This document shows positions 1-10,150 of a stretch of DNA of 64,000 bases, in pieces. Within the stretch, counting starts at the first letter, position 1. Each line of letters starts with the position of its first letter. This stretch comes from Hetaerina americana. Its lineage: Eukaryota; Arthropoda; Insecta; Odonata; Calopterygidae. The stretch is from positions 1 through 64,000 of the forward strand of contig JAKTNV010000114.1 of the NCBI GenBank assembly GCA_022747635.1, in the 5' to 3' direction. The notes under the pieces were generated by a model. The model saw nothing but the letters and a program-made list of their open reading frames with translations, searched no databases and was not told the DNA's origin. The position numbers and the translations under genes were made by a program.

Positions 1-87
1 TATTGGGTGAAAGGGAATATTGAAGGGAAGATACCGCAAAGGAAGACAAATCGACAAGTATACTATACACACCAGTATTCCACTTCG

Positions 88-300
88 AAGTCTGGCAGGT
101 GACTGTAGAGTTCACCGAATATTAAGCCCGACGGCGAATGAAATTCACACAACAGGGTGGAGGGAGGGAGAATGCCCTCTTACAGTGAGGTTCCTTCCCA
201 TGTGCCATCTACGGTTGTCCAGGAAGATCTGGTACCCGAAAAATCAGATAGCTCGGTACTAGAGGCTCAGAGGCTCTTAGTCCAGCGATCTTTTTCTGAT
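88..300 (-). repeat. SINE family 1, long form, degraded copy
   Basis: Matches, with substitutions, the better copy at 55137-55374. In order on the plus strand it shows the segment near 'gtagagttcaccgaat', the 'gaaattcacac' segment, the 'agatctggtacccg' segment and a remnant of 'agtccagcg' near 280-290. The tRNA-like head would be at the right end and is mostly lost. The 3' tail hairpin at the left end is also degraded. Identified by comparison inside this window only. Confidence 0.6.
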
Positions 301-483
301 TTACAGCGTCCCCAAAATGCAAGCATAAGCGCAAGAACAAATTAAGACAGAAAGACAGAAGAGAAAAGATATTCGAGCGTGATTGAATTAACTCCGAATG
401 AAGAAACATCGAAGGCTGCAGTAAACCAATCTTGAAATTGACGAAATTGATGATGAGCGTCACCCTTATACACCCTGTTTATA

Positions 484-485
<2 letters not shown>

Positions 486-555
<70 letters not shown>

Positions 556-556
556 G
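486..556. repeat. (TA)n microsatellite with short (TG)n
   Basis: Nearly pure alternating TA from about 486 to 542, then TG repeats and 'gggtatatat'. It lies about 30 bases from the 3' end of the LINE copy that starts at 588, with a short (TTA)n stretch between them. Confidence 0.95.
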
Positions 557-1571
557 GTATATATATTTAATTATATTATTATTATTATGTAATCTACCGG
601 TTAAGGTAGGTTTTTGGATGGACTTAGCTATTAATTAAATAATTTTTGACTCAGCAAACCACAGGTCCCTCTTCATCTCCGAGTAATTTCTTCCTCCCTT
701 CATCCCGTCCAACATCCCTATCCTGTTCCTTCCCATCCCTCGTTGGCCTAACATTCTCCCCTCTATCACAGTCTTCAGCGTCCCACTGCCGGTCAATACC
801 CCCTTCATCCACTTTTCCTGCCTCCATAGAATTGCTCCCAACAAACCCCTCTCTTCGTCAACCATACCAAGTACTTCGTTTGTTTTCTTCTCTGTCCATT
901 TCACCTTCTCCATTCTTCTCCACACCCACATTTCATAAACCTCCAGTCTACGTCTATCCTCCTGCTTCAATGACCACGTTTCCGCACCGTACATAGCTAC
1001 GCTCCATATCAAAGTTTTTACGAGTCTTTTCTTCCTTACTCAAAGTCCCTGTCATCAACTCCCTCCTCCTCGTGAAAGCCTCTTTGCCTAGCGCAATTCT
1101 TCTCCTTACGTCCCTACTACTTTGACCGTGTTGGTCCAAAACACTACCGAGATACGTAAACTGTTCTACCTGCTCTATTTTTTGCCCTCCTATTTTAATG
1201 TTAAGCTTGGCCTTTTTCTTTGTAGAGAATCGCATAACCTTTGTTTTATTAATATTGATTCTCATCACATACCTGTCGCACTGAATTTCCAATTCACTCA
1301 GCAATGCTTGCAACCCCTTGGCTGTCTGACAAACGAAAGCTTGGTCATCAGCAAACCTAACTGATTTTACGAATTCCCCGCCCACTTTCATTCCTAATTC
1401 CAGTTCTTCCCATGCCTCTTTGATCATTTCCTCTGCATGCAGGTTCAACAGCAAAGGTGATAATGGGAAACCCTGCCTTACACCTCTTCCTAACACTGCC
1501 CATCCGGACCCGCACCTGTGCAGTCTGAGACATGTACAGGTTGCGGATTAGCCTCCTTTCCCTCCAACCTA

Positions 1572-2498
1572 CAGGGTCGCACACAGAAGTGGTAGGACTG
1601 ATTTTCTCTTGCGCGAACGGAGCGGTGGACGGGGGTCTGCGTGGCAGGGTAAGGTGGAGGGGGCTCTTAGTAACAGACCAACACCAACCTCAGTCGCCTA
1701 CGGGCTGTCGTTGAGGGAGGAAACCGTTTTTAGTGAAGCAAGTGTTATGTCCGCGTCGAAAAACAAAATGAATCTGAATTCAGAGCCACGTTATTCCTTG
1801 AAGTTTTGTGCGAAACTCGGGAAGACGGCAACTGAGACCCTCGATATGATCAAGCAGGCTTATGGGGACACTGCCTTAAGCCATTCCACCGTATTTGAGT
1901 GGCACAAATTGTTTAAAGAGGGTAAGGAGCTCGTTGAAGACGACCATAGCTCCGGACGGTCGTCGACGGCAAGAACCGACACGAATGTTGACAGAGTGAG
2001 GACACTGCTGAACACAGACCGACGCTTAACCAGTGAAGAAATTGCAGACCAGTTGGGTCTGTCTGCATCCAACGTCCAACGCAATATTTCACAGGATTTG
2101 GCCATGCGCAAGGTGTGCGCCAAGATGGTGCCGAAAATTCTGCCATGGCGCGCTCGTCGTCAGACAGCTCCTGGCCAAATACGGCGTTGCCACGTTGCCA
2201 CACCCGCCCTATTCTCCCGATCTGGCTCCACCGGACTTCTTCTTCTTCTCCCTGATGAAAAAACAGCTCAAGGGACGACGTTTTGACTCGATAAAGGCCG
2301 TTCAAGAGGCTTCAACGAGGGTCATCAACGGCATTCCCAAAGAAAATTTCCAGCGGGCGTACGGGGAATGGGAGCAACGTTACACTAAGTGTGTAGCAGC
2401 TCAAGGAGCATACTTTGAAGATTATTAGTCGATGTAAGTATATCGTCAATAAAATTCTTGTAAAAAAATCAGTCCTACCACTTTTGGGTGCGACCCTG
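1572..2498 (+). mobile_element. Internally deleted mariner, family C, inserted in a LINE
   Basis: A 927-bp element bounded by about 34-bp terminal inverted repeats beginning CAGGGTCGCAC at both ends, with two mismatches between the arms, and flanked by TA on each side (1570-1571 and 2499-2500). It interrupts the LINE copy 588-4262: LINE reverse-transcriptase sequence is present immediately on both sides. TA duplication and the encoded protein fragments place it in the mariner family. It lacks the catalytic core and could move only with transposase supplied in trans. Confidence 0.93.
1747..2428 (+). pseudogene. Mariner transposase, catalytic core deleted
   Basis: From the ATG at 1747 the frame encodes the N-terminal DNA-binding region with two helix-turn-helix-like segments (motifs 'YSLKFCAKLGKTATETL', 'HSTVFEWHKLF', 'LTSEEIADQLGLSASNVQR') as far as 'CAKMVPKIL' near 2140. 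The frame then shifts, and the C-terminal end continues in another frame ('YSPDLAPPDFFFF', 'CVAAQGAYFEDY') to the stop at 2428. The segment that should carry the first two catalytic aspartates is missing. The third aspartate of the DD34D triad is retained in 'LAPPDFF'. The length corresponds to about two thirds of a normal mariner transposase (about 345-360 residues). Confidence 0.9.
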
Positions 2499-4261
2499 TA
2501 TTCCTTTTATTTATATTTATTCCTATATTGCTCTCGATTAATAATCTCATTACTGCAATGGCATCACGCGTACCTCTCCCCTTCCTAAACCCAAACTGAT
2601 CATCCCCTAAGTAATCATTTGTCCTACTCTCTATTCTTTTGTTTATGATCCTGAGAACAACTTTAGCTGCGTGGGATATCAAACTAATTGTCCTATAGTC
2701 CTCACATGACGTGGCCTTTACCTTTTTCGGAATTGGAACTAAAACTGATCTCACAAAGTCTTCCGGCCAGATTCCCTCCTCATAAATGCTACGGATCAGC
2801 CCATATAGCCTCTTCCTCCCACATTTTCCTAAGCATTTTAAAAGTTCCACTGGAATGTTTTCTACCCCCACGGCCTTATTTAGTTTCATCTCCCTTAATG
2901 CCCTTTCTATCTCATTGTCTAGTATGCCTGGACCTAAGCTATCTTCCTCTACGTCATTTTCTTTTTCAATGTCTAACTTTGTTGGTCTGAGTTCTTTACT
3001 ATACAGTTCTTCTATATACTCCTTCCATCTCTCTTGGATCTTTCCTGCGTCAACTATTACCTTACCCGCCTTATCTCTAACTGTTAGCATAGCTCTTCCT
3101 TTCTTACTTCCCGATAACGATTTAACTTTGCGGTACAGCGCACCGATTTCACCTTTCCTCTGCAGACTTTCCATATACTCTCACTGCGGCTTCCACCATG
3201 CTTCCTATGCTTTATTTGTTGCCCGCCTCAATTTATTGTATAATTCTTGTACTTCATTTTTCCTAGCTCTGTATACATTCTTCCATTTTCTGCGCCCATT
3301 TATCTTTGTAATCATGTCATCGGTGATCCATGGTTTCCTAGTCCTTTTCGCATTAACGGTTCCAATAGTATCTTTTGCGGCTTTAGACAACCCTTTATTG
3401 ATACTTTCCCATTTTTCTTCGATAGTACTTAGCTCTTCACTATTCTCCATGATATCCTCTACAGCCTGTTGGTACTCCTTCCTTTTCAACCCATTTAATG
3501 CTTCTACATTCCATTTTCTAACCCGCCGCCCCTGCCTTATCTTTTTGAAACGGACGCTACATTTCATTGCAACTAAATTGTGGTCAGAGTCCGCATCCGC
3601 TCCCGGGAAGCTGTGCGAATTTATCACACTTTCCCTAAACCTGTGTCTAACCAGGATGTAATCTAGCTGATACCTTTGAGTCACTTGGCATTTTCCAAGT
3701 ATACCTGCGCCTTTTGTGGTGTCTAAACCAAGTGTTTATGATGACTAACCCTTGTCTCCTGCAGAAATCAACTGCTTTCTCCCCGCGGTCATTCCTTGTG
3801 CCTAAACCGTAGTCCCCCACCCCATCAGCATCTCTTCATTCGCCTACCGTCGCAAGGGTTTCGTGGGATGACGACCGCGGAAGCCTTGCCTCCCCCGCTG
3901 CCGGGCACGACACACGGCTGATTGGCCAGAGCCCCGTAGTTGCCAGGCCTTAAAATCTCTGTATTGTCCATCGTTTCAATTTTGGGAATGATAATTGAGG
4001 TGGTTTCCCGCTACCTTCCTCAATAGTGTTTTAACGTGACACCATCACTTACTGGCCGCCCCACTGGGGTCAGGCTACATTGCAGCCGCCTCCCTGGGGA
4101 ACAGACGCTGAGCGGGCTACCTTTCGTCTGGCTCCTAACCTTCAACCTATCTGGCATGGGTGACCCTAACAGGAGCAATTATTATTCCCACCAGCACAGC
4201 TCTAGGGGTCATCGGAACGCACAAGCCCTTCCAGAACGTCAAGGCTGTAGTCCGGGGAGGG

Positions 4262-4342
<81 letters not shown>

Positions 4343-4360
4343 CATATAAAATTATATATA
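4262..4360. repeat. (TA)n microsatellite, left part
   Basis: Alternating TA directly abutting the 5' end of the LINE copy 588-4262. It continues as AT-rich sequence up to the mariner at 4361 and resumes at 5114, so the mariner appears to have split one tract. Confidence 0.93.
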
Positions 4361-5113
4361 CGAGGGTCATCCGGAAAGTAGTACCCGTTCGTGAAATAAA
4401 AAGACAAAAGTAAATATTAACAAACATAAAAAATTTTATTTGAAAGAGGATACTTTAAACTACTTCTCAACATAATCTCCAAGCAAATTAAGGCATTTGT
4501 CATAACGTGTGACAAGTTTCTGTATTCCTGCTGCATAGTCCTTCGCCGCCAGCTCATTGAGATACGCGAGGGACCCATCTTGCACAAATTTTTGCATAAT
4601 GCAGATGGTGTTTAACAATTTCATGAACAATTGTTCGAGAAACATTGGGAAAATGCTCACAGATGTCATCAATTGTGACGCGCCGATCGTTCCTCACGAA
4701 TTCGTCAACTGAGCTCACCAGTTGGTCTGTAATGACAGACGGTCTCTCCGAACGCTCATCGTCGTGTGTGTTCCCCCTCCCCATGTTGAAGTTGCGACAC
4801 CACCGCCGAACAGACGACTCGTCCATTACATTGTCTCCATACACCTCCTTTAATTGGCGATGAATATCACATGGGCGAACGTTTCTTGCATTGAGGAATT
4901 TAATCACTGCCCTCACTTCACAACTGGCGGCGTTCTCAATTTTTTTAAACATTGTAAACAATCACAGAAACAACACAGGCAATGCTAGCGTCACGCAACT
5001 TGGCTCAGAGAAGGCAGACAAGCCACTGAAGCTATCTGACCTCGTCCAGCGGCTACTCGCGTCGTCAGCACTTCATGCGGCACGAACGGGTACTACTTTC
5101 CGGATGACCCTCG
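4361..5113 (-). mobile_element. Internally deleted mariner, family B, inserted in (TA)n
   Basis: A 753-bp element with perfect 33-bp terminal inverted repeats beginning CGAGGGTCATCCGGAAAGT, flanked by TA on both sides inside a (TA)n tract. The transposase fragment is on the minus strand. The perfect arms suggest a fairly recent insertion. It is non-autonomous because the catalytic core is absent. Confidence 0.95.
4460..4961 (-). pseudogene. Mariner transposase, catalytic core deleted
   Basis: On the minus strand, 135 codons from 4961 encode the N-terminal DNA-binding region: first helix-turn-helix around 'VRPCDIHRQLKEVYGD', 'SSVRRWCRNF', second around 'VTIDDICEHFPNVSRTIVHEI', ending in 'ICARWVPRVSQ', the usual linker just before the catalytic domain. 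A deletion junction near 4570 changes frame. The extreme C-terminus ('YDKCLNLLGDYVEK') follows in the other frame and stops at 4460. None of the three catalytic aspartates remains. The start is the first ATG; an alternative in-frame ATG lies three codons downstream. Confidence 0.9.
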
Positions 5114-5249
5114 TATATATATATATATTTATATATATATAAAATTATATATATATATATTTATATATATATATATATATATAATTATATATATATATAT
5201 TTATATATATATAAAATTATATATATATATATATAATTATGTATAATTA

Positions 5250-5303
<54 letters not shown>

Positions 5304-5305
5304 TA
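5114..5305. repeat. (TA)n-rich microsatellite, right part
   Basis: Imperfect then pure TA repeats with scattered 'aaaatta' interruptions, continuing the tract to the left of the mariner at 4361-5113. About 45 bases of other sequence separate it from the LINE fragment at 5350. Confidence 0.93.
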
Positions 5306-5349
5306 TGCTTTCGTAGACGTAACATGGAAGTGCCGAATAGTACAATACA

Positions 5350-6000
5350 CAGTAACACACAAAAAATAGGAGGGCAAAAACTAGAGCAGGTAGAACAGTT
5401 TACGTATCTCGGTAGTGTTTTGGACCAACACGGTCAAAGTAGTAGGGACGTAAGGAGAAGAATTGCGCTAGGCAAAGAGGCTTTCACGAGGAGGAGGGAG
5501 TTGATGACGGGGACTTTGAGTAAGGATGTTAAGAAAAGACTCGTAAAAACTTTGATATGGAGCGTAGCTATGTACGGCGCGGAAACGTGGTCATTGAAGC
5601 TGGAGGATAGACGTAGACTGGAGGCTTTTGAAATGTGGGTGTGGAGAAGAATGGAGAAGGTGAAATGGACAGAGAAGAAAACAAATGAGGAAGTACTTGG
5701 TATGGTGGGCGAAGAGAGGGGTTTGTTGGGAGCAATCCTATGGAGGCAGGAAAAGTGGATGAAAGGGGTGTTGACCGGCAGTGGGATGTTGAAGACTGTG
5801 ATAGAGGGTAGAATGTTGGGCAAAAGAGGAAAGGGAAGGAACAGGATAGGGATGTTTGACGGGATGAAGGGAGGAAGAAAGTACTCAGAGATGAAGAGGG
5901 ACCTGGTGTAGAGTAGAATTTAGGGTTGTGTTTTGTTAGTAGTCACAAAATATTTGTTTGGTAGTTGTGTCCATCGAAAAACCTACCTTAACCGGTAGAT
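5350..6000 (+). mobile_element. LINE family A, 5'-truncated copy
   Basis: Starts abruptly within the C-terminal region at the codons for 'IGGQKLEQVEQFTYLGSVLD' and runs in frame to a TAG stop at 5909-5911, then through the 3' untranslated region to the conserved 3' hairpin (AACCTACC..GGTAGATAACC) and an A-rich tail. The visible C-terminal segment (about 185 codons, including 'MYGAETWSLK' and 'TEKKTNEEVLGMVGEE') has no internal stop, so this fragment is young. Severe 5' truncation is what target-primed reverse transcription normally gives. Confidence 0.93.
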
Positions 6001-6007
6001 AACCTTA

Positions 6008-6008
<1 letters not shown>

Positions 6009-6060
<52 letters not shown>
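6009..6060. repeat. (TA)n microsatellite between two LINE ends
   Basis: Pure TA tract. On its left is the 3' end and A-rich tail of the LINE fragment 5350-6000. On its right, at 6061, is the 5' leader of another LINE copy. Confidence 0.95.
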
Positions 6061-6065
<5 letters not shown>

Positions 6066-6630
6066 CCCCGGACTACAACCTTGACGTGAAGGAAGGGCTG
6101 CTGCGTTCCGAATACCCCTAGACCTGTGCTGGAGGGAGTAATTTTAATTGCTCCTGGTAGGGTATAGTTGTTGTAGTTAAAATGCCAGGTGACTCAGAAA
6201 GGTATCATCTTGATTTTAATCTGGTTAGACACAGACCTCCTTGGAGCGTAGCTCTATACGGCGCGGAAACGTGGTCCTTGAAGCGGGAGGATAGACGTAG
6301 ACTGGAGGTTTTGTAATGTGGATGTGGAGAAGAGTGGAGAAGGTGCAATGGACAGAGAAGAAAACAAATGAGGAAGTACTTGGTATGGTGGGCGGATAGA
6401 GGGGTTTGTTTGGAGCAATCCTATGGAGGCAGGAAAAGTGGATGAAGGGGGTATTGACCGAAAGTGGGACGCTGAAGACTGTGATAGAGGGGAGAATGTT
6501 AGGCCAACGAGGGATGGGAAGGAACAGGATAGGGATGTTGGACGGGATGAATGGAAGAAAAAAGTACACAGAGATGAAGAGGGAACTGATATAGCTATAG
6601 CTGATATAGCTACCCTAACGCGATAGAGAA
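6061..6630 (+). mobile_element. LINE family A copy with two large internal deletions
   Basis: Begins at 6061 with the family 5' leader ('TCCCTCCCCGGACTACAACC') for about 100 bp. It jumps to the end of the endonuclease region around 6182-6236 (codons for 'MPGDSERYHLDF'), then near 6243 to the C-terminal region ('YGAETWSLKREDRRRLE'), which runs to about 6590 with frameshifts. The 3' untranslated region and terminal hairpin are absent. The ends of the element are held together without the reverse transcriptase. Confidence 0.88.
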
Positions 6631-7574
6631 CACCTCTGTACCATATTGTCATTTTATCATCACAGCTAGAAAGTGGGATCCCCTTGTCATACGCAACTAT
6701 GCTCGTGCGTACGTTTGGTTTATTGCGCCTCTCCTGCTCTCCGTCTCATTCATAACACTCTTCATATTTCGACATACGATAGCAGTCTGTTTATTCCCTA
6801 AGTTTACAAATATGGAAGGTTAAGGGGGATCGAATCACTCCTCAATGGAGTTCGTTTTTTTTCTTATCTGGCTCGAGTGCAGGAGTGGTGTCTCCATCCC
6901 AACCACCCCCAGCATCCGCCTCGAATCCGAACCAAGCTGCTCCGGCGTACTTGTGCAGTTCCGCCTTGGTCGAGCCTCCCAATCCTCCTCCGAGGAAGCA
7001 CTGACAGCATTCGCGAGAGTCTGTGAAAACATGGGTCGGCCAAACCCCGCGAGGACGAAAAAACAACGTGTACACAAAGCGGAAACTCCACGTGAGAAAG
7101 AGAGAGACGCGAGGCAGGCTAAAAATAGGGGGGGGGGCAACTTGCGCCTCGCTCTGAAGGACGCACCCAATACATAAGCCCCGAACGAAAACACAAACAT
7201 ATTTGGAGGGAGGGCGGTGGTTAAAATGAAATGGAGGCAGCAGCCTCAAAGGTCAAAGGCGAACGGGGTTTCGCTCCAAGAACCGCCATGTATGACAACA
7301 AATACCCAGAAGCAAGAATGCAGGCGACGAAATAACCTTTTAACTTCCGGCGTTCAAATCTCAGGAGGCACGGAATCGCAATTTTTTTACAATCACGGAC
7401 AATCTTCATCATATACCATTGAGGTATGATCTTCATAATTTATTATAGCGGTATGAATTTAAAACTAAAAAATGGAATACTCATTCTGGTCCTGATAGAC
7501 CAGTCAGTTCTGGTTTGACAGCAGGTGCCACGTAAACAAAAATGAGAGTTGAAAGTTTATATAATTATAAAGTT
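6631..7574. other. No recognisable gene; mixed sequence
   Basis: Contains a moderately GC-rich stretch (about 6840-7290) with a short run of G near 7130. Overlapping open frames exist on both strands, but none carries a motif I recognise or a bias that favours one frame. I see nothing assignable. Confidence 0.5.
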
Positions 7575-8475
7575 ACGTTTATAGCGCCACGTTTTGTTCC
7601 AAGCCCTAATCCATTCTGTATAATAGCCAGTCTTTTATTCTCCCTTTCACTGCATTAACTGACTGTAATATTCTTAAACATCTAGGTATTTCATTGAAAA
7701 TTATGGATACAGGAACCTCCAATTTTCTTCTACCTTGATTTGCATGAAATTTTTTAATTGAATTCTTAATATTGTCCCTTAATGGTAATTCCTTTTTATT
7801 TAAATCGGGTATTTTATATTTCTCATGAAAATAGTTTCCTATTACCATGGCATATTTACACAGCCTGTCTACAGGCAGAACTCCTAATTTTGAAAAGATA
7901 TTTCTTCCATCTAGAATATTTGTATTTTTTTATCTAGCCTCAGACGTTTTCTCTTGGATTATTACTATTTATTTTTAGTAAATTAATAATTGTAGAACCA
8001 GTGGATCCCCAGACGGTTATACCATATCTTACAATACTCTCAACCAGTGCAAAATACACTATCCCAATGACACTCGAACATGCAAAACTAATAAATGCAG
8101 TGAACTTGACAAAGGATGTAATTTAAATTGTAAATAATTTGTTTAATATGTTCACCAAAATTAAATATTTTGATCAATGATTAACCCCAACTATTTATAA
8201 TTATTTACTTGTTCCAGCATGGGACAATTACAGTTTTGGTGGGATAATGTAAGCAGTAATGTGAATGAATCTATAGTAGAATATCTATGTGGCAGGGGTT
8301 TTTCACTTTTGTTTTCATGACTTTGGATTTTTTCTCACCGATAACGAGATTATTATCATGTACCCATTTACTGATATTGTTTAAGCCAAGTTTCATGCCT
8401 TAAATAACAGCTTTTAGTTCCCTATTATTCGATACGAGCATGGCTTCATCAGCATAAATATCAATAAAGTAATGG
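7575..8475 (-). pseudogene. Decayed jockey/R1-type reverse transcriptase, C-terminal half
   Basis: On the minus strand the order of remnants matches the C-terminal half of a jockey-superfamily reverse transcriptase. First comes the catalytic palm with 'IYADEAML' at 8443-8462 (YADE where an active enzyme has YADD). Then come 'NISKWVHDNNLVIGEKKSKVM', 'FNFGEHIKQ' near 8160, 'YFALVESIVRYGITVWGS' near 8020, 'LGVLPVDRL' near 7870, and a basic tail including 'KKELPLRDNI' and 'VSIIFNEIPR' ending near 7606. Frames shift between blocks. This is a different LINE lineage from family A. The clade call rests on motif resemblance only. Confidence 0.7.
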
Positions 8476-8483
8476 AATATGTC

Positions 8484-8486
<3 letters not shown>

Positions 8487-8549
<63 letters not shown>

Positions 8550-8556
8550 ATATATA
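8487..8556. repeat. (TA)n microsatellite at a LINE 5' end
   Basis: Pure TA tract ending directly at the 5' leader of the LINE copy starting at 8557; the jockey-like relic lies just to its left. Confidence 0.95.
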
Positions 8557-9660
8557 TCCCTCCTCGCCCTCCCCGGACTACAACCTTGACGTGGTGGAAG
8601 GGCTTGTGCGTTCCGATGACCCCTAGAGCTGTGCTAGCGGGAGTAATAATAATTGCTCCTGGTAGGGTCACCCATGCCAGATAGGTCGAAGGTTAGGAGC
8701 CAGACGAAAGGTAGTCCACGTCTGTTCCTCAGTGAGGCGGCTGCAATGGCGTCTGACCCCAGTGGGGCAGCCAGTAAGTGATGGTGTCACGTTAAAAACA
8801 CCATTGAGGAAGGCAACGGGAAACCACCTCAGTTATCATTCCCAAGATTAACATGATGGACTCTACAGAGATTTTGAGTCCTGGCAACTACGGGGCTCGG
8901 CCCAATCGGCCGTGTGTCGTGCCCGGCAGTGGGGGAGGCAAGGGTTCCGGGGTCGTCATTCCACGAAATCCTTGCAAGGGAAAACCAGCAGCAGCAGGGC
9001 AGAAGGCGCAGGAGAAGAAGACCACTTTAGTTAGAATAGGAACGTGGAATGTTAGGACAATGATGAGGGCAGGGAAATTGGAGAACGTTAAGCGAGAGAT
9101 GGAAAGGGGAAATATAGATATTTTAGGTCTATGCGAGGTGAGATGGAAAGATAGCGGGGATTACCGGAGTGATAATTATAGAATAATATACAGCGGCGGG
9201 GACGAGAGCCAACGAGGGGTTGCCATAGTATTAAATGAAGTGGTAGGAAGAAGCGTAGTATACATAGAGCAGGTAACGGATAGATTTTTACTAGAAGAGA
9301 TAAAATCAGAACCGACGAACTTGGTTATTATTCAGGTATACATGCCAACGAGCAACCATAAGGAAGAAGAGGTCGATAGGATATACAATCAGTTAGAGGA
9401 CATGATCGCGTGTGTTCCTGCAGGGAAACATTTGATAGTGATGGGGGATTGGAATGCGACGTTAGGAGAAGGAAGAGATGCTGATGAGGTGGGGGACTAC
9501 GGTTTACGCACGAGGAATGACCGCGGGGGGAAAGCAGTTGAGTTCTGCAGGAGACAGGGGCTGGTCATCACCAACACTTGGTTTAGACACCACAAAAGGC
9601 GTAGGTATAAATAGAAAATGCCAGGCGACTCAGAAAGTTATCACTCAGGCTATATTACGG
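8557..9660 (+). mobile_element. LINE family A, 5' portion with endonuclease, lacking RT
   Basis: Starts with the 5' leader (a roughly 10-bp insertion near 8560-8570) and carries a long open stretch of 253 codons from 8853 to 9614. It contains the apurinic-type endonuclease motifs 'TWNVRTM', 'LCEVRWKDS', 'QVYMP' and 'VMGDWNAT', ending at a stop in 'KRRRYK'. Family similarity fades by about 9655. A more decayed stretch of the same element seems to continue at 9850-10150. The RT and 3' end are absent. Confidence 0.92.
8853..9614 (+). pseudogene. LINE family A endonuclease domain, truncated ORF
   Basis: 253 codons from an ATG at the position used by the full-length copy. The fold expected is the exonuclease-endonuclease-phosphatase type used to nick target DNA for reverse transcription. 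Visible catalytic-type residues are Asn in 'GTWNVRT', Glu in 'LCEVRW', Tyr in 'QVYMP' and Asp/Asn in 'GDWNAT'. The terminal Ser-Asp-His motif is lost because the frame stops before it. Annotation pipelines often label such frames 'craniofacial development protein 2-like'; here the surrounding 5' leader shows it belongs to a LINE. Confidence 0.85.
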
Positions 9661-9849
9661 TTAGCAGTGTGATTGTATAAATTTGTGGCTTTTGTATGCG
9701 ATGTATTTTTCTTATTGCGGGTGCACTTCTACCACCCCCCGCCACACGCCCTTGCGGCGGCTTGCGGGGTATCAAGTCGATGTAGATTAATTAAAAATTT
9801 ACCGAGAGATAATACGGATTCTTATCATAATTTAGTTAACGAATTATAA

Positions 9850-10150
9850 CGTCAGATTCAAAAGGATAAAAGGAATACAGGAAACACGGTTTATAACATG
9901 GAATGCAAAACCAGCAATAGGTCAGGCTGCAGAGAAAATGATGAATGAGGAAATGTAGCCAGCAAATATAAAGGACAAATTAGGCCATATCAAAAAAGGG
10001 CTATCGAAAGTCGCAAACGAAGCTATAAAAACCGTAAAAGTAGGAAAAAGAGAAGAAAGTCAAATTTTGCGGCCGAGATGATTTAGAAGATAGGCAATAG
10101 AAAGAAATGGAAGAATTTAAGCATCAAGTTAGGTAGAAGGAACTTTCCCA
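9850..10150 (+). pseudogene. Decayed LINE family A linker region
   Basis: Conceptual frames give 'IKKGLSKVANEAIKTV' around 9990-10040, matching 'IKKGLSKAAKDTIGTV' of the full-length copy, preceded by a remnant resembling the segment after the endonuclease and followed by 'ERNGRI'-type remnants of 'ERRKWKN'. Several stops and frameshifts. It may be the continuation of the copy starting at 8557 after a divergent 190 bp, or a separate older copy. Confidence 0.55.

Larger units (their letters stand above)
588..4262 (-). mobile_element. LINE family A copy, near full length, broken by mariner and deletions
   Basis: Read on the minus strand, this copy starts at 4262 with the family 5' leader next to a (TA)n tract and ends at 588 with the conserved 3' hairpin followed by (TTA)n. 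Coding parts seen are the end of the endonuclease and linker (3684-3205), the reverse-transcriptase fingers and palm (3174-2500) and, after the mariner, the rest of the RT and the C-terminus (1496-635). A mariner (1572-2498) is inserted in the RT region. About 100 bp of LINE beside the insertion is replaced by T/A-rich filler. About 0.6 kb of endonuclease sequence is missing at a junction near 3852. Frameshifts break the reading frame, so it is a dead copy. Confidence 0.9.

Noticed and set aside
8853..9614. Possible host gene resembling craniofacial development protein 2
   Set aside because: The frame sits downstream of the LINE family 5' leader and matches the LINE endonuclease in other copies, so it is transposon sequence.
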